A stretch of DNA of 64,000 nucleotides, taken from NCBI GenBank assembly GCA_963575745.1, contig CAUYUJ010015943.1, forward strand, positions 85,001 to 149,000. The letters are read 5' to 3'. The notes under the pieces are model-generated. The model saw only the letters and a list, made by a program, of their open reading frames with translations. It had not been told where the DNA came from and did not search any database. Source of the DNA: Prorocentrum cordatum (lineage: Eukaryota > Sar > Dinophyceae > Prorocentrales > Prorocentraceae). Position 1 is the first letter of the stretch. Each line of letters begins with the position of its first letter. Both the position numbers and the translations under genes were made by a program. This document shows positions 54,401 to 62,560 of the stretch, one piece after another.

Positions 54401-57400
54401 GGCGCAACGGCCGGTGCGGCTGTTGGCTCCGGCGGCGCCGCAGTCGGTGATGTCCTCGGCGCGGCCGTCCCCACTGTCGGTGATGTTATCGGCGCAGCCG
54501 TCAGTGCCACGGTTGGCGCGACTGGCGCCGTCGCCGCCGCTGTCGGTGGAGCCGTCGATGCGACCGGCGCCGCTGTTGGTGAAGCCGTCGACGCGCCCGT
54601 AGCCAGCGCGGCCGTCGGCGCTGCGGTAGGCGCCGCTGTAGGTGCCATTGCAGCCGCTGCCCGCCCGCCGTCGCCTCCCGATGCCGAGTCTTGGCGCGCA
54701 TCGGGTCGAGGCGCCGCTGTAGGTGCCATTGCAGCCGCTGCCCGCCCGCCGTCGCCTCCCGATGCCGAATCTTGGCGCACATCGGGTCGCTTTTGAGCCA
54801 CCCCGGCACGCCTCCTCCTTCGGGTCCGCCGATGGTCCCGAAGAGGACGTGGTAGGGGGTGCCCCTCGGCCAATCCAATCACAACACAGTCCATGGGGTC
54901 TGCCGTGGAGCCCGGCCATGCCCTCGAAGTTGGGCTGGGGCACGCTCTCGAATACCGGCGCGCTGCAAAGCCCAGGCGCGCTTCGGAATGCGAGCGCGCT
55001 GATGGGCGTCAGCGTGCCTGTCGGCACCCACGCGCTGCCGAGCACCTGCGTGCCCTTGACAGAGGGTCCGGCTCCACGCCTCGCCAGGGCGTGCGCGCAA
55101 TCCTCCACGTGACCCGAAGGTATGCGAACGGTGAGGTCCTCCGCCACCAGTAACCCAGCCGCTGGAACGTCGCCCCTCAGGCTCGTACCCTCGCGGCTAA
55201 GCCCCGCCGGCATGACCAACGCCAGCTGGGCGGTACGTGCAGCCACGAAGCTGAACCGAGCGACGCCCGCCTCGTGGTGCGTGCCTCGGTGTGCGACTAC
55301 GCCCACGGTCGCGCCGTCGGCGTCGGGGGCGCCGTCGCTGGCGCCGGGGCCGGCGGTGGCGCTGGCGGAGGCGCGGACGCCAGTGCCAGCGCGGGCGTTG
55401 TCGGCGGTGCGGGCGCCGGTTCCAGTGTAGGCGGTCGTGCCGACGTCGGCGTCGGTGCTGGTCTCTGCACTGGTCTCGGCGTCGGCGCAGGCGCCTGCGT
55501 CAGCGTCGGCGCTGGCGTCGCCGCGGGCGTCGCTGTCGGCATAGGCGGCGCCGTCGGCGTCGACGTCGGCGGTGGCGGAGGCGGGGTCGCCCTCGCGGCA
55601 GTCCTCGCAACTGGGCAGGCGCGGAGCGGCATGCAGCGGTGGCAGCGAGGGCCACTGCGACGCCCAGGCTGGGCCAGCCCCGTCGGCAGCGCGCGGCGCG
55701 CGCCTGAGCTGGCCTCCACGGCCTCGCTCAGGCAGGGGGCAAACGCGACCCAGCCGCGCGGCGCCGGCCCGCCGGCGCGAAGCCGCGCCCGCGAAGGGCG
55801 CCAAACTCGCGTCGCGCGCTAAGCGTGACCGAAAATGGAACTGGCAGCGCGTGCGCGCAAGAACGCCCGCACGAGCTGCGCGGCCGATGCCCGTGCTGAG
55901 ATCTCTGTCGGCGCCGGCGTTAGTCCCAGCCCCCGCGTTGGTATCGATGCTGACGCCGGCTCTCGCGGCGGCGTCGGCGCCGGTGCTGGCATCGGGGCTG
56001 GCGTTGATTTCGGCGTAGGCGGCGTCGCCGACAGCGCCTGCAGCGGCATCGGAGGCGCCGGCTTCGGCGCGGGCGTCGGTGCTGGTGCTGATGTTGGCGC
56101 AGGCCGGGATGCTGGGGCCGACCTCAACGCTGGCGTCGGCACCGGTGCCGGATCCCACGACGGAAAAACCGGTGCCAAGCCTGGACCAACCCATGGCCCA
56201 AACCTCGCTGGCCCAGACCTCGGCGTGGGCGATAGCGCCGGGGCTGGCGCCTGCGCTGGCAGCCGAGTAGGCGACGGCGCCCGCGCGAGCCCTGGACCCG
56301 AGGGCGTTGATGCCGACATCGGCGGTGACGCTGGGAGCGGTGGCGCGGGCGTAGGCGTCGGCGCTGGCGCCGTCGCCGGCGTCGATGTCGGCGTAGGCGG
56401 GGACGTTGGGGGCGTCGACGCTGGCGTCGTAGGAAGCGCTGATGTTGGCGCAGGCGGTGACGACGGTGTCGACGACGGTGGCGGCGTCGGCGCTGGGAGC
56501 GGGGCTCCCTTCGGGGCCCGCGGCGCCGAGCCTGGCCCAGTCCATGTCCCAAACCTCGTCGGCCTCCACATCCGTCTCGGCCCTGTCCGTCCCCGCGGCC
56601 CTCCACGGGCCGTCGACGTCGGCGCTGCAGTCGGCGGTGGCGGAGGCGCCGGCCCGCCGGCGCGAAACCGCGCCCGCGATGGGCGCGAGACGCGCGCGCC
56701 GCGCTTGCCGCGACGGAAAGCAATACTGGCAGCGCGCGCACGCGAGAACGCCCGCGCGAGCTGCACGGCGCCTGCGGGGCCAAGCCCGTGCGCGCGGAAG
56801 CGCGTAGCCGGTAGCGCAGTCGCCGACGTTGGGGCCAGCGTCAGCGCCAGCGACGGCGTGGGCGCCGGTGCCCGTGCCGACGTCCCTGTCGGCGTCGGCG
56901 TTGGTCCCAGCCCCTGCGCTGGCATCGGTGCTGACGCCGACTCTCGCGGCGGCGTCGGCGCTGGCGCTGGCGTCGGAGACCGCAAGGTCGGCTTTCCGCG
57001 GCACGTCCTGCACGATGGAGTCGAGCTTGGCCGGAACAGCCGTCCCAGGTCCTACGGCCTGCTGGACATGGGCGGCGTCGGCCTTCGGCTGCACGTCCTG
57101 GCCGATTTCGACGAGCCTAGAATGGGCATCCGTGATGGACACCTCGCACGGCTGGACCCGGGCGGGGTCGAACCTCCACTGCGCGCCAGCTAAGAAGCGG
57201 AACTGAGCAGCGTGCACCCCAAGGTGCGTGCCCTGGTGTGCGACCACGCCCGCGACCGCGACGTCGGCGCCGGTGGCGCTGTCGCTGGCGCTGGGGCTGG
57301 CGGCGGCGCCGGCGTGGGCACGGGCGCCAGTGCCAGCGCGGGCGCGGGCGCCGTCGGCAGCGCAGGCGCTGGTCCCAGTGTAGGCGGTCACGTCGATGCC

Positions 57401-57637
57401 GGCGTCGGTGTCGGTCTCCGTGCCGGTTTCAGCGTCGGCGTAGGCGCCCGCGTCAGCGTCGGCGCTGCCGTCGCTATCGGAACAGGCGGCGGCGTTGGCG
57501 TCGACGTCGGCGCTGGCGTCAGCAGTGGTGGAGGTGGGGTCGCCCGCGCGCCCGCGCGGCAGTCCTCGCGATTCGGCAGGCGCGGAGCGGCCCACGGCGG
57601 TGGCGGCGAGGGCAGTTGCGGCACCCCGGCTGGGCAA
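48470..57637 (-). CDS. Giant minisatellite-encoded protein frame (3,055 codons)
   Basis: A single minus-strand frame of 9.2 kb ending at TAA 48,470. Most of it is a degenerate 12-bp unit, GTCGGCGCCGCN on the plus strand. Read in successive registers it gives (AAPT)n at the C-terminal end (48.6-49.9 kb), GADS/GADG-type repeats in the middle (about 50-54.9 kb) and ADAD/ASAD-type repeats at the N-terminal end. Non-repetitive islands break it up: near 50,750-50,930 (SGDTAFDVAKACGLS, reminiscent of an ankyrin turn), 52,140-53,400, 54,790-55,290, and a unique C-terminus (YVGMFAGSTGIEG). Plus-strand frames through the same unit are much shorter in total, which favours the minus strand. Product would be a highly repetitive, probably extracellular or structural protein. 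Lack of stops partly reflects GC content, so coding status is not certain. Confidence 0.5.
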   Translation of the reverse strand: MPSRGAATALAATAVGRSAPAESRGLPRGRAGDPTSTTADASADVDANAAACSDSDGSADADAGAYADAETGTETDTDAGIDVTAYTGTSACAADGARARAGTGARAHAGAAASPSASDSATGADVAVAGVVAHQGTHLGVHAAQFRFLAGAQWRFDPARVQPCEVSITDAHSRLVEIGQDVQPKADAAHVQQAVGPGTAVPAKLDSIVQDVPRKADLAVSDASASADAAARVGVSTDASAGAGTNADADRDVGTGTGAHAVAGADAGPNVGDCATGYALPRARAWPRRRRAARAGVLACARCQYCFPSRQARRARLAPIAGAVSRRRAGASATADCSADVDGPWRAAGTDRAETDVEADEVWDMDWARLGAAGPEGSPAPSADAATVVDTVVTACANISASYDASVDAPNVPAYADIDAGDGASADAYARATAPSVTADVGINALGSRARAGAVAYSAASAGASPGAIAHAEVWASEVWAMGWSRLGTGFSVVGSGTGADASVEVGPSIPACANISTSTDARAEAGASDAAAGAVGDAAYAEINASPDASTGADAAARAGVSIDTNAGAGTNAGADRDLSTGIGRAARAGVLARTRCQFHFRSRLARDASLAPFAGAASRRRAGAARLGRVCPLPERGRGGQLRRAPRAADGAGPAWASQWPSLPPLHAAPRLPSCEDCREGDPASATADVDADGAAYADSDARGDASADADAGACADAETSAETSTDADVGTTAYTGTGARTADNARAGTGVRASASATAGPGASDGAPDADGATVGVVAHRGTHHEAGVARFSFVAARTAQLALVMPAGLSREGTSLRGDVPAAGLLVAEDLTVRIPSGHVEDCAHALARRGAGPSVKGTQVLGSAWVPTGTLTPISALAFRSAPGLCSAPVFESVPQPNFEGMAGLHGRPHGLCCDWIGRGAPPTTSSSGPSADPKEEACRGGSKATRCAPRFGIGRRRRAGSGCNGTYSGASTRCAPRLGIGRRRRAGSGCNGTYSGAYRSADGRAGYGRVDGFTNSGAGRIDGSTDSGGDGASRANRGTDGCADNITDSGDGRAEDITDCGAAGANSRTGRCAASGVEGGTDRRPDSHAHGSADGGALCRPDNCGTDSFADSSPNSLGSVDGGTDCRPDSCGPNSHSGGTGCRSDGCGVHCRTGRCAVSGVEGGADWRPDRGADSTAGSGADGVTESGADGPNSRSDSCVVGGVGGSTRRRSDNGGPDGPAGGWAGGGADCRPDGCGTDSLADGCATSPGGVDRGIYCRSGGCGPDSRAGGCASSCAGCHPDCGVDGFADSCAAAGRIDGPADGCSDGGADSRPDRGACGHACRGAGGITDSIAEGTDSIDDSIDDSCADVRTCSFAGSPANCSTDTRAVCGIVSPADSCAVCITDSCADTRAHGFTVSDAVSYITQGTDPASEDVAHACALVPGIAPTRGGKPTAAVPPSLARHPPVGLDNGGANRGVDGGVDRGAGLALDVWVRTPSVPGVVPEAVAASIIANIDGGADTGTRSGTHVDAKALLFLGRLVPGVVALRDMRGPWSARALPDARALFCTRALSLDSAPVFMRAPMLVLDGPSTLMYCDKRDFSLARSSPPTTEFTGKRMFDYLPVVARLHLPGHASPGTPNLDGRGLACVPGRDGSGDFGLDRGGKGSTWPSCEGISSRSGTPAAGLPLIHCGRGLTGAPVLNGARVLGGGAVPPGALGRRGALASTRALLLLGSPEVQIMLVLDGMRVLLGLPVFHGALAFLDMLGVPRRVLVLPVRSCLKEAFSDWVIHDNPPSAAGPGPAGPFRGGTRLRGEVHAGGASLVEGQGAAWSSRVGTRLRGEVPAATLPGLVRLSADSLADSGANGAGGGVDDGADSPAHSSVDSITDGRIEGHTTSFAAICVNRGIDCPARPTATVEGSDCHVGGCASSDVGCRPDCGVDSFADSCAAAGCADGPADGCADSGADSRPDRGACSYTCRGADGITDSSADGTDSRSDNCGSGSRPASGDDCRAYSGADGVTDGDGCNDRYAHRGTDSLAEIRSGSGAVCDKTGIWHSPVGEHSAFMFAMYGPIGEQPASMVTAAATCDGLTDHLVDSRTSSCADAGVGSPAGCGADSRANRCPDSIADSCAGGIADSCTDARTYSSAGGSANCSTDTRAVCSTGSLADSCADCVADSCTDTRAHGFTASTANGGTDACDCCGTGSRRADSGADGGVDRGTDYGTDNRADGVTGVSANRGIGRAAVVDSADASVRPLAIEPGPDGECELVSSGDTAFDVAKACGLSVGNAAVEGGLVAHVTKVRQRVKARGAYGTRPSDGAGSYRRSGTNCSYAGRGLDSCDDRGADRLAYRYADGYACGADGRADRGTVGSRDDVGSCDGIGRDSGAACGADSRADCGADGCANHGTDCRADREPYEGTSGLIEWPADRLTGCGTDSGANGCSHAVCGTGGRADGYLDSHADDSPVSYADNGTDCCVDLGADRGADGGAYEATRKGVPVGGVSGGGRGRADRGTYGGTDGHPASGVNPCAGCGTDRRADRGTSRRADSILDGGADSGPYCSADFGTGRGADSGAGAVNLKGALVEGSSDDWHVLDSGPKAAEEIEAALAGHRTAGAPTAASTASLTAAPTTAPTAAMTDAPTAVPAEAPTAAPTAALASALAASRQPRPHGRRTPEAAATAAPGGATVLAPAGGAPLAPASGAGVGPPMCDGRRTPAAAAAAAPRDARPSSPARGVRRAPASGSAAVPPMWDGRLAPEAVATAAPGDAALTATATSATTETSTSSPPGFPTPAPTAAPPATPTAMPAAVSTAAPKVAPTTAPIAAPMAAAAAVLTAEPTVAPTASPTAATVAAPTTSPTAAPTSVPTAAPTTTPTAALAAAPTAAPIASPTAALAAVPTAALTAVPPAAPSTAPTAAPAAARAAPFTAAAAAAPASSPTASPIAAPTAAPMGRLSVALAAAQTTAWTASTTVALAAAPADARFGSPMAELVTTPTATPTAAPTVAPTSASTAALAATATTALTAAATGAPTKGATTGASGSTYVGMFAGSTGIEGRALSATQEPPVDED

Positions 57638-59115
57638 GCCCCGCCGGCAGCGCGCGGCGCGCGCCCGAGCTGGCCCCCACGGCCTCGCTCAGGCAGGGGA
57701 CCAACGAGCCCCGATCGCGCGGCGCCGGCCCGCCGGCGCCAAGCCGCGCCCGCGAAGAGCCCGAGACGCGCGCGTCGCGCTAAGCGCGACAGAAAGCCGA
57801 ACGGGCAGCGCGCGCGCGCGAGGAAGCCCGCGTGAGCGGCACGGAGCCTGCGGAGCCAAGCGCGCGCGTGCGGAAGCGTAGTGCTGGTGACGCGGTCGCT
57901 GACGTTGGGGCCAGCGTCGACGCCGGCGGCGGCGCGGGCGCCGGTGCCCGTGCAGACGTCCCTGTCGGCGTCGGCGTCGGCCCCGATCCCCGCGATGGTA
58001 TCGCTGCTGACGCCGACCGTCGCGGCGTCGTCGGGGCCGCCGCTGGGGTCGGCGGCGGCGTTGGTTTCGGCGTAGGCGGTGACGCCGCTGACGTCGTCTG
58101 CGTTGACGCCGATGCCGGTAGCGGGGCCCGCGTCAGCGCCGAGCCGGAGCCACTCTAAGTCCCAGACCTCGTCGTCCGTGCTGGCAAAGGCGCCGGTGTC
58201 GGAGCTGGCGGTGGTGCAAGCGTCGGCGCCGGTCGCGGCGTTGGCGGTCGCGGTGGCGGTAGCGCCTGCATCGGCATCGGAGGCGTCGGCGTTGGCGCGG
58301 ACGTCGGTGCTGGCGCTGACGTTGGCGCAGGCCGCGATGCTGGAGCCGACCTCAACGCTGGCGCCGGTGCGGGTGCCGAGTCCCACGTCGGAGCTCCTGG
58401 CGCCAGGTCTGGACCAACGCACGGCCCAGACCTCGCCGGCCTCCGAGCGGGCGAGGGCGATAGCGTCGGTGCCGGCGCCTGCGCTCGCCGCCAGGTGTGC
58501 GGCGGCGCCCACGCGGGCCTCGCAACCGAGGGCGTTGACGCCGGCGTCGGCGGTGACGTTGGGAGCGTGGGCGCTGGCGCCTGCGCTGGCGGCCGCGGAA
58601 GTGGCAACGCCCTCATAGGCGTCGGAGCTGGGGGCGCGGTCGCCGGCGTCGGGCTCGGCGGCGGCCTCGGCGTAGGCGCCCGCGCTGGCGTCGTCGCTGG
58701 CGTTGTAGGCGGCGGAGGCGGAGACATTGGGGGCGTCGGCGCTAGCGTCGCAGGAGGCGGCCCCGGTGCCAGCCCGTGTATCGGCGTCGATGTCAGCGTC
58801 GGCGTTGGCGTCGGCGCTGACGATGGCGCAGGCGGTGTCGGCGGGGTCGACGACGGTGGTGGCGTCAATGCTGGGAACGGGGCCCTCTTCGGGGCCCGCG
58901 GCGCCGAGCCTGGCCCAGTCCAGGTCGCAAACCTCGTCGGCCTCCGCGACCGTCTCGGCCCCGTCCGACCCCGCGGCCCTCCTCAAGTCCTCGGCCCGCG
59001 GCGCGGTGGCGGCGAGCCTCATCCAGCAGCGGCTGCCCCAACTCCAGGGCCCCCGGGGCTTCTCGGGGGGACTCCTCGCGATCCATCGGCGCGACCTCCC
59101 AGGTCTCGGGCACAA
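57388..59115 (-). CDS. Middle segment of the giant gene, other frame (575 codons)
   Basis: Overlaps the ends of both neighbouring frames. It carries ADAD/ASAD-type repeats and three of the recurring EVW-x3-W-x-RLG motifs (58,903-58,935, 58,403-58,435, 58,138-58,170), then a linker ending APRLPNREDCR. The same linker occurs in the 3,055-codon frame near 55,600. In this copy an extra 8 bp at about 57,541-57,555 (CGCGCGCC-type expansion) changes the frame. It is best read as part of one gene with two frame breaks (here and near 59,010-59,040); real short introns cannot be excluded. Confidence 0.45.
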   Translation of the reverse strand: MCPRPGRSRRWIARSPPEKPRGPWSWGSRCWMRLAATAPRAEDLRRAAGSDGAETVAEADEVCDLDWARLGAAGPEEGPVPSIDATTVVDPADTACAIVSADANADADIDADTRAGTGAASCDASADAPNVSASAAYNASDDASAGAYAEAAAEPDAGDRAPSSDAYEGVATSAAASAGASAHAPNVTADAGVNALGCEARVGAAAHLAASAGAGTDAIALARSEAGEVWAVRWSRPGARSSDVGLGTRTGASVEVGSSIAACANVSASTDVRANADASDADAGATATATANAATGADACTTASSDTGAFASTDDEVWDLEWLRLGADAGPATGIGVNADDVSGVTAYAETNAAADPSGGPDDAATVGVSSDTIAGIGADADADRDVCTGTGARAAAGVDAGPNVSDRVTSTTLPHARAWLRRLRAAHAGFLARARCPFGFLSRLARRARLGLFAGAAWRRRAGAARSGLVGPLPERGRGGQLGRAPRAAGGACPAGVPQLPSPPPPWAAPRLPNREDCRAGARATPPPPLLTPAPTSTPTPPPVPIATAAPTLTRAPTPTLKPARRPTPTPAST

Positions 59116-61363
59116 CCGTCAACCAGTACTGCTTGGCCTCCGGCAGCGCCCGCCCCGCCGCCTCCGCAGTTGCCCGCTCAGAGCGGCGCCCCGCGAGCGC
59201 GCCTCCGGCCCCCTCAAGGGGCAGGGCGCGCCGGCGCAGCCGCGCGTTCAGCTCGGGGCCAGCGCCGCGCCAAAGATCCGGAGCCGGCGGCGGAGGCGCC
59301 GCGTTGCGATATGCGCCAGCTCCGGCATCGGCGTCGCCGGTCGCGGCGGCGGCGGCGAAAGTGCTGGCGCCGGCGGAAGCGTCGAAGTCGCGGCCGCCGG
59401 CGTCAGCGGGCGCGTCGCAAATGGCGTCGGCGTCGGCGCGGGCGCGGGCGCAGGCGATGGGGCCAGCGCGGGCGACGGCGGAGGCGTAGGTGTCGGTGCG
59501 GTCGTCGGCGCCGGCGTCGCCCAGGTGCACAGCGCCGAGCTCCACGTCCGCGCCTGTCCACGACCCCATGCGCGCCCCCCCGTTGCGGTACTCCCTGGTG
59601 TCAGAGTCGGCGGGGGCACGGGCGCCGATGCTGGCACCGGCGCGGGCCTCGGCGACGGCGCGGGCGCTGGCACCAACGGGGCCCCAGCAACCCGCCGGCA
59701 ACCGGGCGCCGTGGACGTCCTCGTGGGCGCGGACCAGTTTGACCTCTGACCCTCCCGGCACCCCCGCATCGTCGTCGCCATCGTCGCCCGCTCCCGGCGC
59801 CAGGCCCGAGGCAGCCGCGGAGTCGCCCAGGGCGCGATGCTCCCCGAGGTTGGTCTCCTCGGGCTCCTCGGGAATGAGCTCCCCCTGGATAGTGGTCCTC
59901 CCCATCCTCCTCCGCCTCCTCATCCTCGCTCTCGGAAAGACCTCCTCCCTCGCCGCTCCTTCGCCTCCGCCGCCCACTCCTCTTCCTCCTCTGCCGCCGG
60001 CCCCTTCGGTCGGAGCGACCCCGCCGGGCTCGAGCTCGTCGACGCGGGCCCGCAGGTTCTCGGCGATCGTGGCCCCCAGCTCGAGGTTCGTCGTCAGGCG
60101 GTCGATCCATGCCAACAGGCCGTCGATCCACGCCCACAAGTTGTCGACGTCGACGTCCGCGCAGCTCCCCGCCAAGGCCTCCTCGGCACGGAATCTGCGC
60201 GCCCGCTCATACTCGCACGCCTGGCTCTTCCCTTGGGCGAGCCTCTCGGCCATCCTCTGTCGCCGTGCCGTCTCCTGCCGGCGAGTCGCCTCCTCTTCGT
60301 AAGCCTGGCGCCACGCTTCGGCCCCCTCGGCGGCGCGAGACCGCTCGGCCTCCAGAGCAGTGCACCGCGACCGGGCCTCGGCCAGCTTCTCCCCGGCGTC
60401 GAGCGCCTCGGTCGCCCAAAGCTGCAGGTTGGTGCCTTTCTCGGCCAGCTCAGCCTCCATGCGGCGATGTCGGAACTCTGCGCCCAACGCGCAGCAGGCC
60501 AACCAGCCAGCAACCAGCCAGCTGAAGCGCAGCGGGTCGAAGCTCAGCGCTGCCTCGCCGGGCCCGTAAGTGCCCAGGGACCCCGTCGGCTGGCCTGATG
60601 CCTCGCCGGGTCTCCCAGGATGCGTGGGCGGGGTGCGTGGCTCCTCCCTACTGGGGCCGCCCTGGGCACCCGACCCGCCCGCTGGCTCGGCCGCGGCTGG
60701 GCTACCCGAAGGTCCGCTCCCGCGCGCGCGGCCGACGCCAGTCGTAGTGGAAATGGGCCCTGCGGGCCCGGCCGCGGCTGGGCTAACTGCGGGTTCGCCC
60801 CCGCGCTCGCGGCTCGGGCCGGGCTGCGAAGCTGTCGTCGTAGTCGTCGACGTCGTAGTCGTCGTCGTGGTTGTGGTAATGGTGACCCCAGGAGGTTTGG
60901 CCGGCGGCCCTCGCCCCTTCCTTCCCGCAGGCGCAGGCTTGGCGGGCGGAGCTCGCCCCTTGCCATGCCCCCCGCCGCCCGCGGGCCGGAGTTTCGGCCC
61001 GGGCTGAGATGGCGGCGCCGGCGCTGGGGACATTGCGTCCCCCGCGCGGCCAAGAAGCCACCAACCCATCGCCCCTTGGGCCGAGAACGCCCCACCAACC
61101 GCCAAGATCACGGCATGCGCCCCGAGGAAGCCCACGGCCGTGGCACCGCTGGCCCGCGCACCCGCCACGAGGCTGGCAGCGCCGGCCACGTCCGCACACC
61201 CGCTCCCCAGAGCTGGCGGTGCAGGACGCTGCGGTTTTGGCCGCCCCGCGGCCCCCCCGGAACCCCCCGAGTCCTGGCTCGATCTCGAGCCCACGACTAC
61301 GGACCCCAAATGGCTAAGGCAAAGCCCCCGCTTCCCTACGCTGAACCTGCAGTCTACCAACAT
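58865..61363 (-). CDS. N-terminal frame of the giant gene: membrane segment plus coiled coil
   Basis: Starts at ATG 61363 within the 113-bp repeat. Order: an alanine/glycine-rich hydrophobic region (residues about 60-100), P/G/K-rich linker, a threonine run, a P/S/G-rich stretch, then FSWLVAGWLACCALGAEF, a convincing transmembrane helix near residue 290, followed at once by about 110 residues of charged heptads (AELAEKGTNLQL, EKLAEARSRCTALEAERSRA, RRQETARRQRMAERL) typical of a coiled coil. After DNLWAWIDGLLAWIDRL the sequence becomes acidic and then ADAD-repetitive. It runs out of sensible frame near 59,020, where the 575-codon frame takes over. Likely a membrane-anchored, repeat-rich surface protein; inference only. 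Confidence 0.55.
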   Translation of the reverse strand: MLVDCRFSVGKRGLCLSHLGSVVVGSRSSQDSGGSGGAAGRPKPQRPAPPALGSGCADVAGAASLVAGARASGATAVGFLGAHAVILAVGGAFSAQGAMGWWLLGRAGDAMSPAPAPPSQPGPKLRPAGGGGHGKGRAPPAKPAPAGRKGRGPPAKPPGVTITTTTTTTTTSTTTTTASQPGPSRERGGEPAVSPAAAGPAGPISTTTGVGRARGSGPSGSPAAAEPAGGSGAQGGPSREEPRTPPTHPGRPGEASGQPTGSLGTYGPGEAALSFDPLRFSWLVAGWLACCALGAEFRHRRMEAELAEKGTNLQLWATEALDAGEKLAEARSRCTALEAERSRAAEGAEAWRQAYEEEATRRQETARRQRMAERLAQGKSQACEYERARRFRAEEALAGSCADVDVDNLWAWIDGLLAWIDRLTTNLELGATIAENLRARVDELEPGGVAPTEGAGGRGGRGVGGGGEGAAREEVFPRARMRRRRRMGRTTIQGELIPEEPEETNLGEHRALGDSAAASGLAPGAGDDGDDDAGVPGGSEVKLVRAHEDVHGARLPAGCWGPVGASARAVAEARAGASIGARAPADSDTREYRNGGARMGSWTGADVELGAVHLGDAGADDRTDTYASAVARAGPIACARARADADAICDAPADAGGRDFDASAGASTFAAAAATGDADAGAGAYRNAAPPPPAPDLWRGAGPELNARLRRRALPLEGAGGALAGRRSERATAEAAGRALPEAKQYWLTVVPETWEVAPMDREESPREAPGALELGQPLLDEARRHRAAGRGLEEGRGVGRGRDGRGGRRGLRPGLGQARRRGPRRGPRSQH

Positions 61364-61377
61364 AACAGACTATACAA
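61265..61377 (-). repeat. 113-bp direct repeat, right copy
   Basis: Counterpart of 47,746-47,858, offset 13,519 bp. It contains the start codon of the 832-codon frame and about 15 bp upstream of it. Confidence 0.9.
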
Positions 61378-62560
61378 AGGAGACGAGGAGACGAGGAGGA
61401 GAGAGATATGGAGGAGGTGATCGATAATCAAGGGGCCCAAGATGGGAGCAAGTAGTAAGGACGACGGGCCGAGGACGAAGAGGATGAAGAGGAGGGGGGC
61501 TAACGAAGACGAAGGAAGCGAAAGCATACGTGAGAAGTCAGCTGCAGCAGCTGCAGCAACAGTCACTGGACCATGGACCATGGAACAGTGGAGGACGAGG
61601 AAAGGATGCGAAGGAGGGCGAAAACGAGGAGGAGGAAAAGGATGCGATGGGAATGCGAGGGACACGAGGACGAAACGAGGACCATGGAGGAGGGCCGACG
61701 ACCAGGGAGAACGAGGACCATAACGAGGAGGTTCGAAGACAGGGGGGAGAGGAGGAGGAGAACGAACAACAGGAAGGGCAATTGGCCACGTGACTCGCGA
61801 CGGAGGACGGAAGACAGGACCAGGGACCAGGGCGACGAGGACCTAAGGAGGAGGATGAGGACAAGGACCGAGCAGGAAACGGCAGAGGGGGAGGACGCAG
61901 GAGAAATAAGAGGACGAAGGGGGGGGGGCCCAAGGCTAAGGCAATGGGGAAAGGGGAAGAGAGTAGAGTCGAGAAGGAAGAGAGAGGCGGAGCGAACGGA
62001 GGAGAAGGCGGGAGAGGGCAGGCAGAGGAGGAGGAGGAAGAGGAGGAGGGGGAGGAGGAGGGAGGAAGAGGAGGAGGTAGGTCAGGTGCAAAAGGAACCC
62101 GAAGGAATGGGGAGGAGGAGGGGGAGGAGGAAGGAGGAGGAGGGCAGGTCACAGGAGGAGGGGGAGGACGAGGAGGAGAGAAGGATGAGGAGGAGGAAGA
62201 AGAGGACATCGGACAGGGGAGGACGACGACAACAGACAGGAGGAGGAAGTGGACGGGGGGGGGGGCGGAGAGGAGAGAGTCGAGCGACGAGGGGGGGGGA
62301 GTCGAGTCAGGAGGGAGGGGGAAGATGGACTCCTTGACGGGAAGTAATGTAGGGAGTAGTGGACAGTGGACGTCTGAGAGAAGAAAAGAGGAGGAGGAGG
62401 AGGCGGCGGAGGAGGAGGAGGAGGAGGAGGAGGGGGATGGGGATTCGGATTTTGGAGGGAAGGGGAAAGGGGGAGGGAGGAGGGAGGAGGGGAGGAGAAG
62501 GAGACTGAGGAGTTGCAGGAGTCAGGAGTGCAGGAGGGGGGGGGGCTTGGCGGCGAGGGA
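61378..62560. repeat. Polypurine (GGA/GAA) tract
   Basis: Over 1 kb almost without pyrimidine runs on the plus strand: GAGGACGAGG, GGAGGAGGAG and CGAAGG words. Open frames on both strands (E/R/G or P/S/L) are compositional. No gene supported. Confidence 0.85.
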
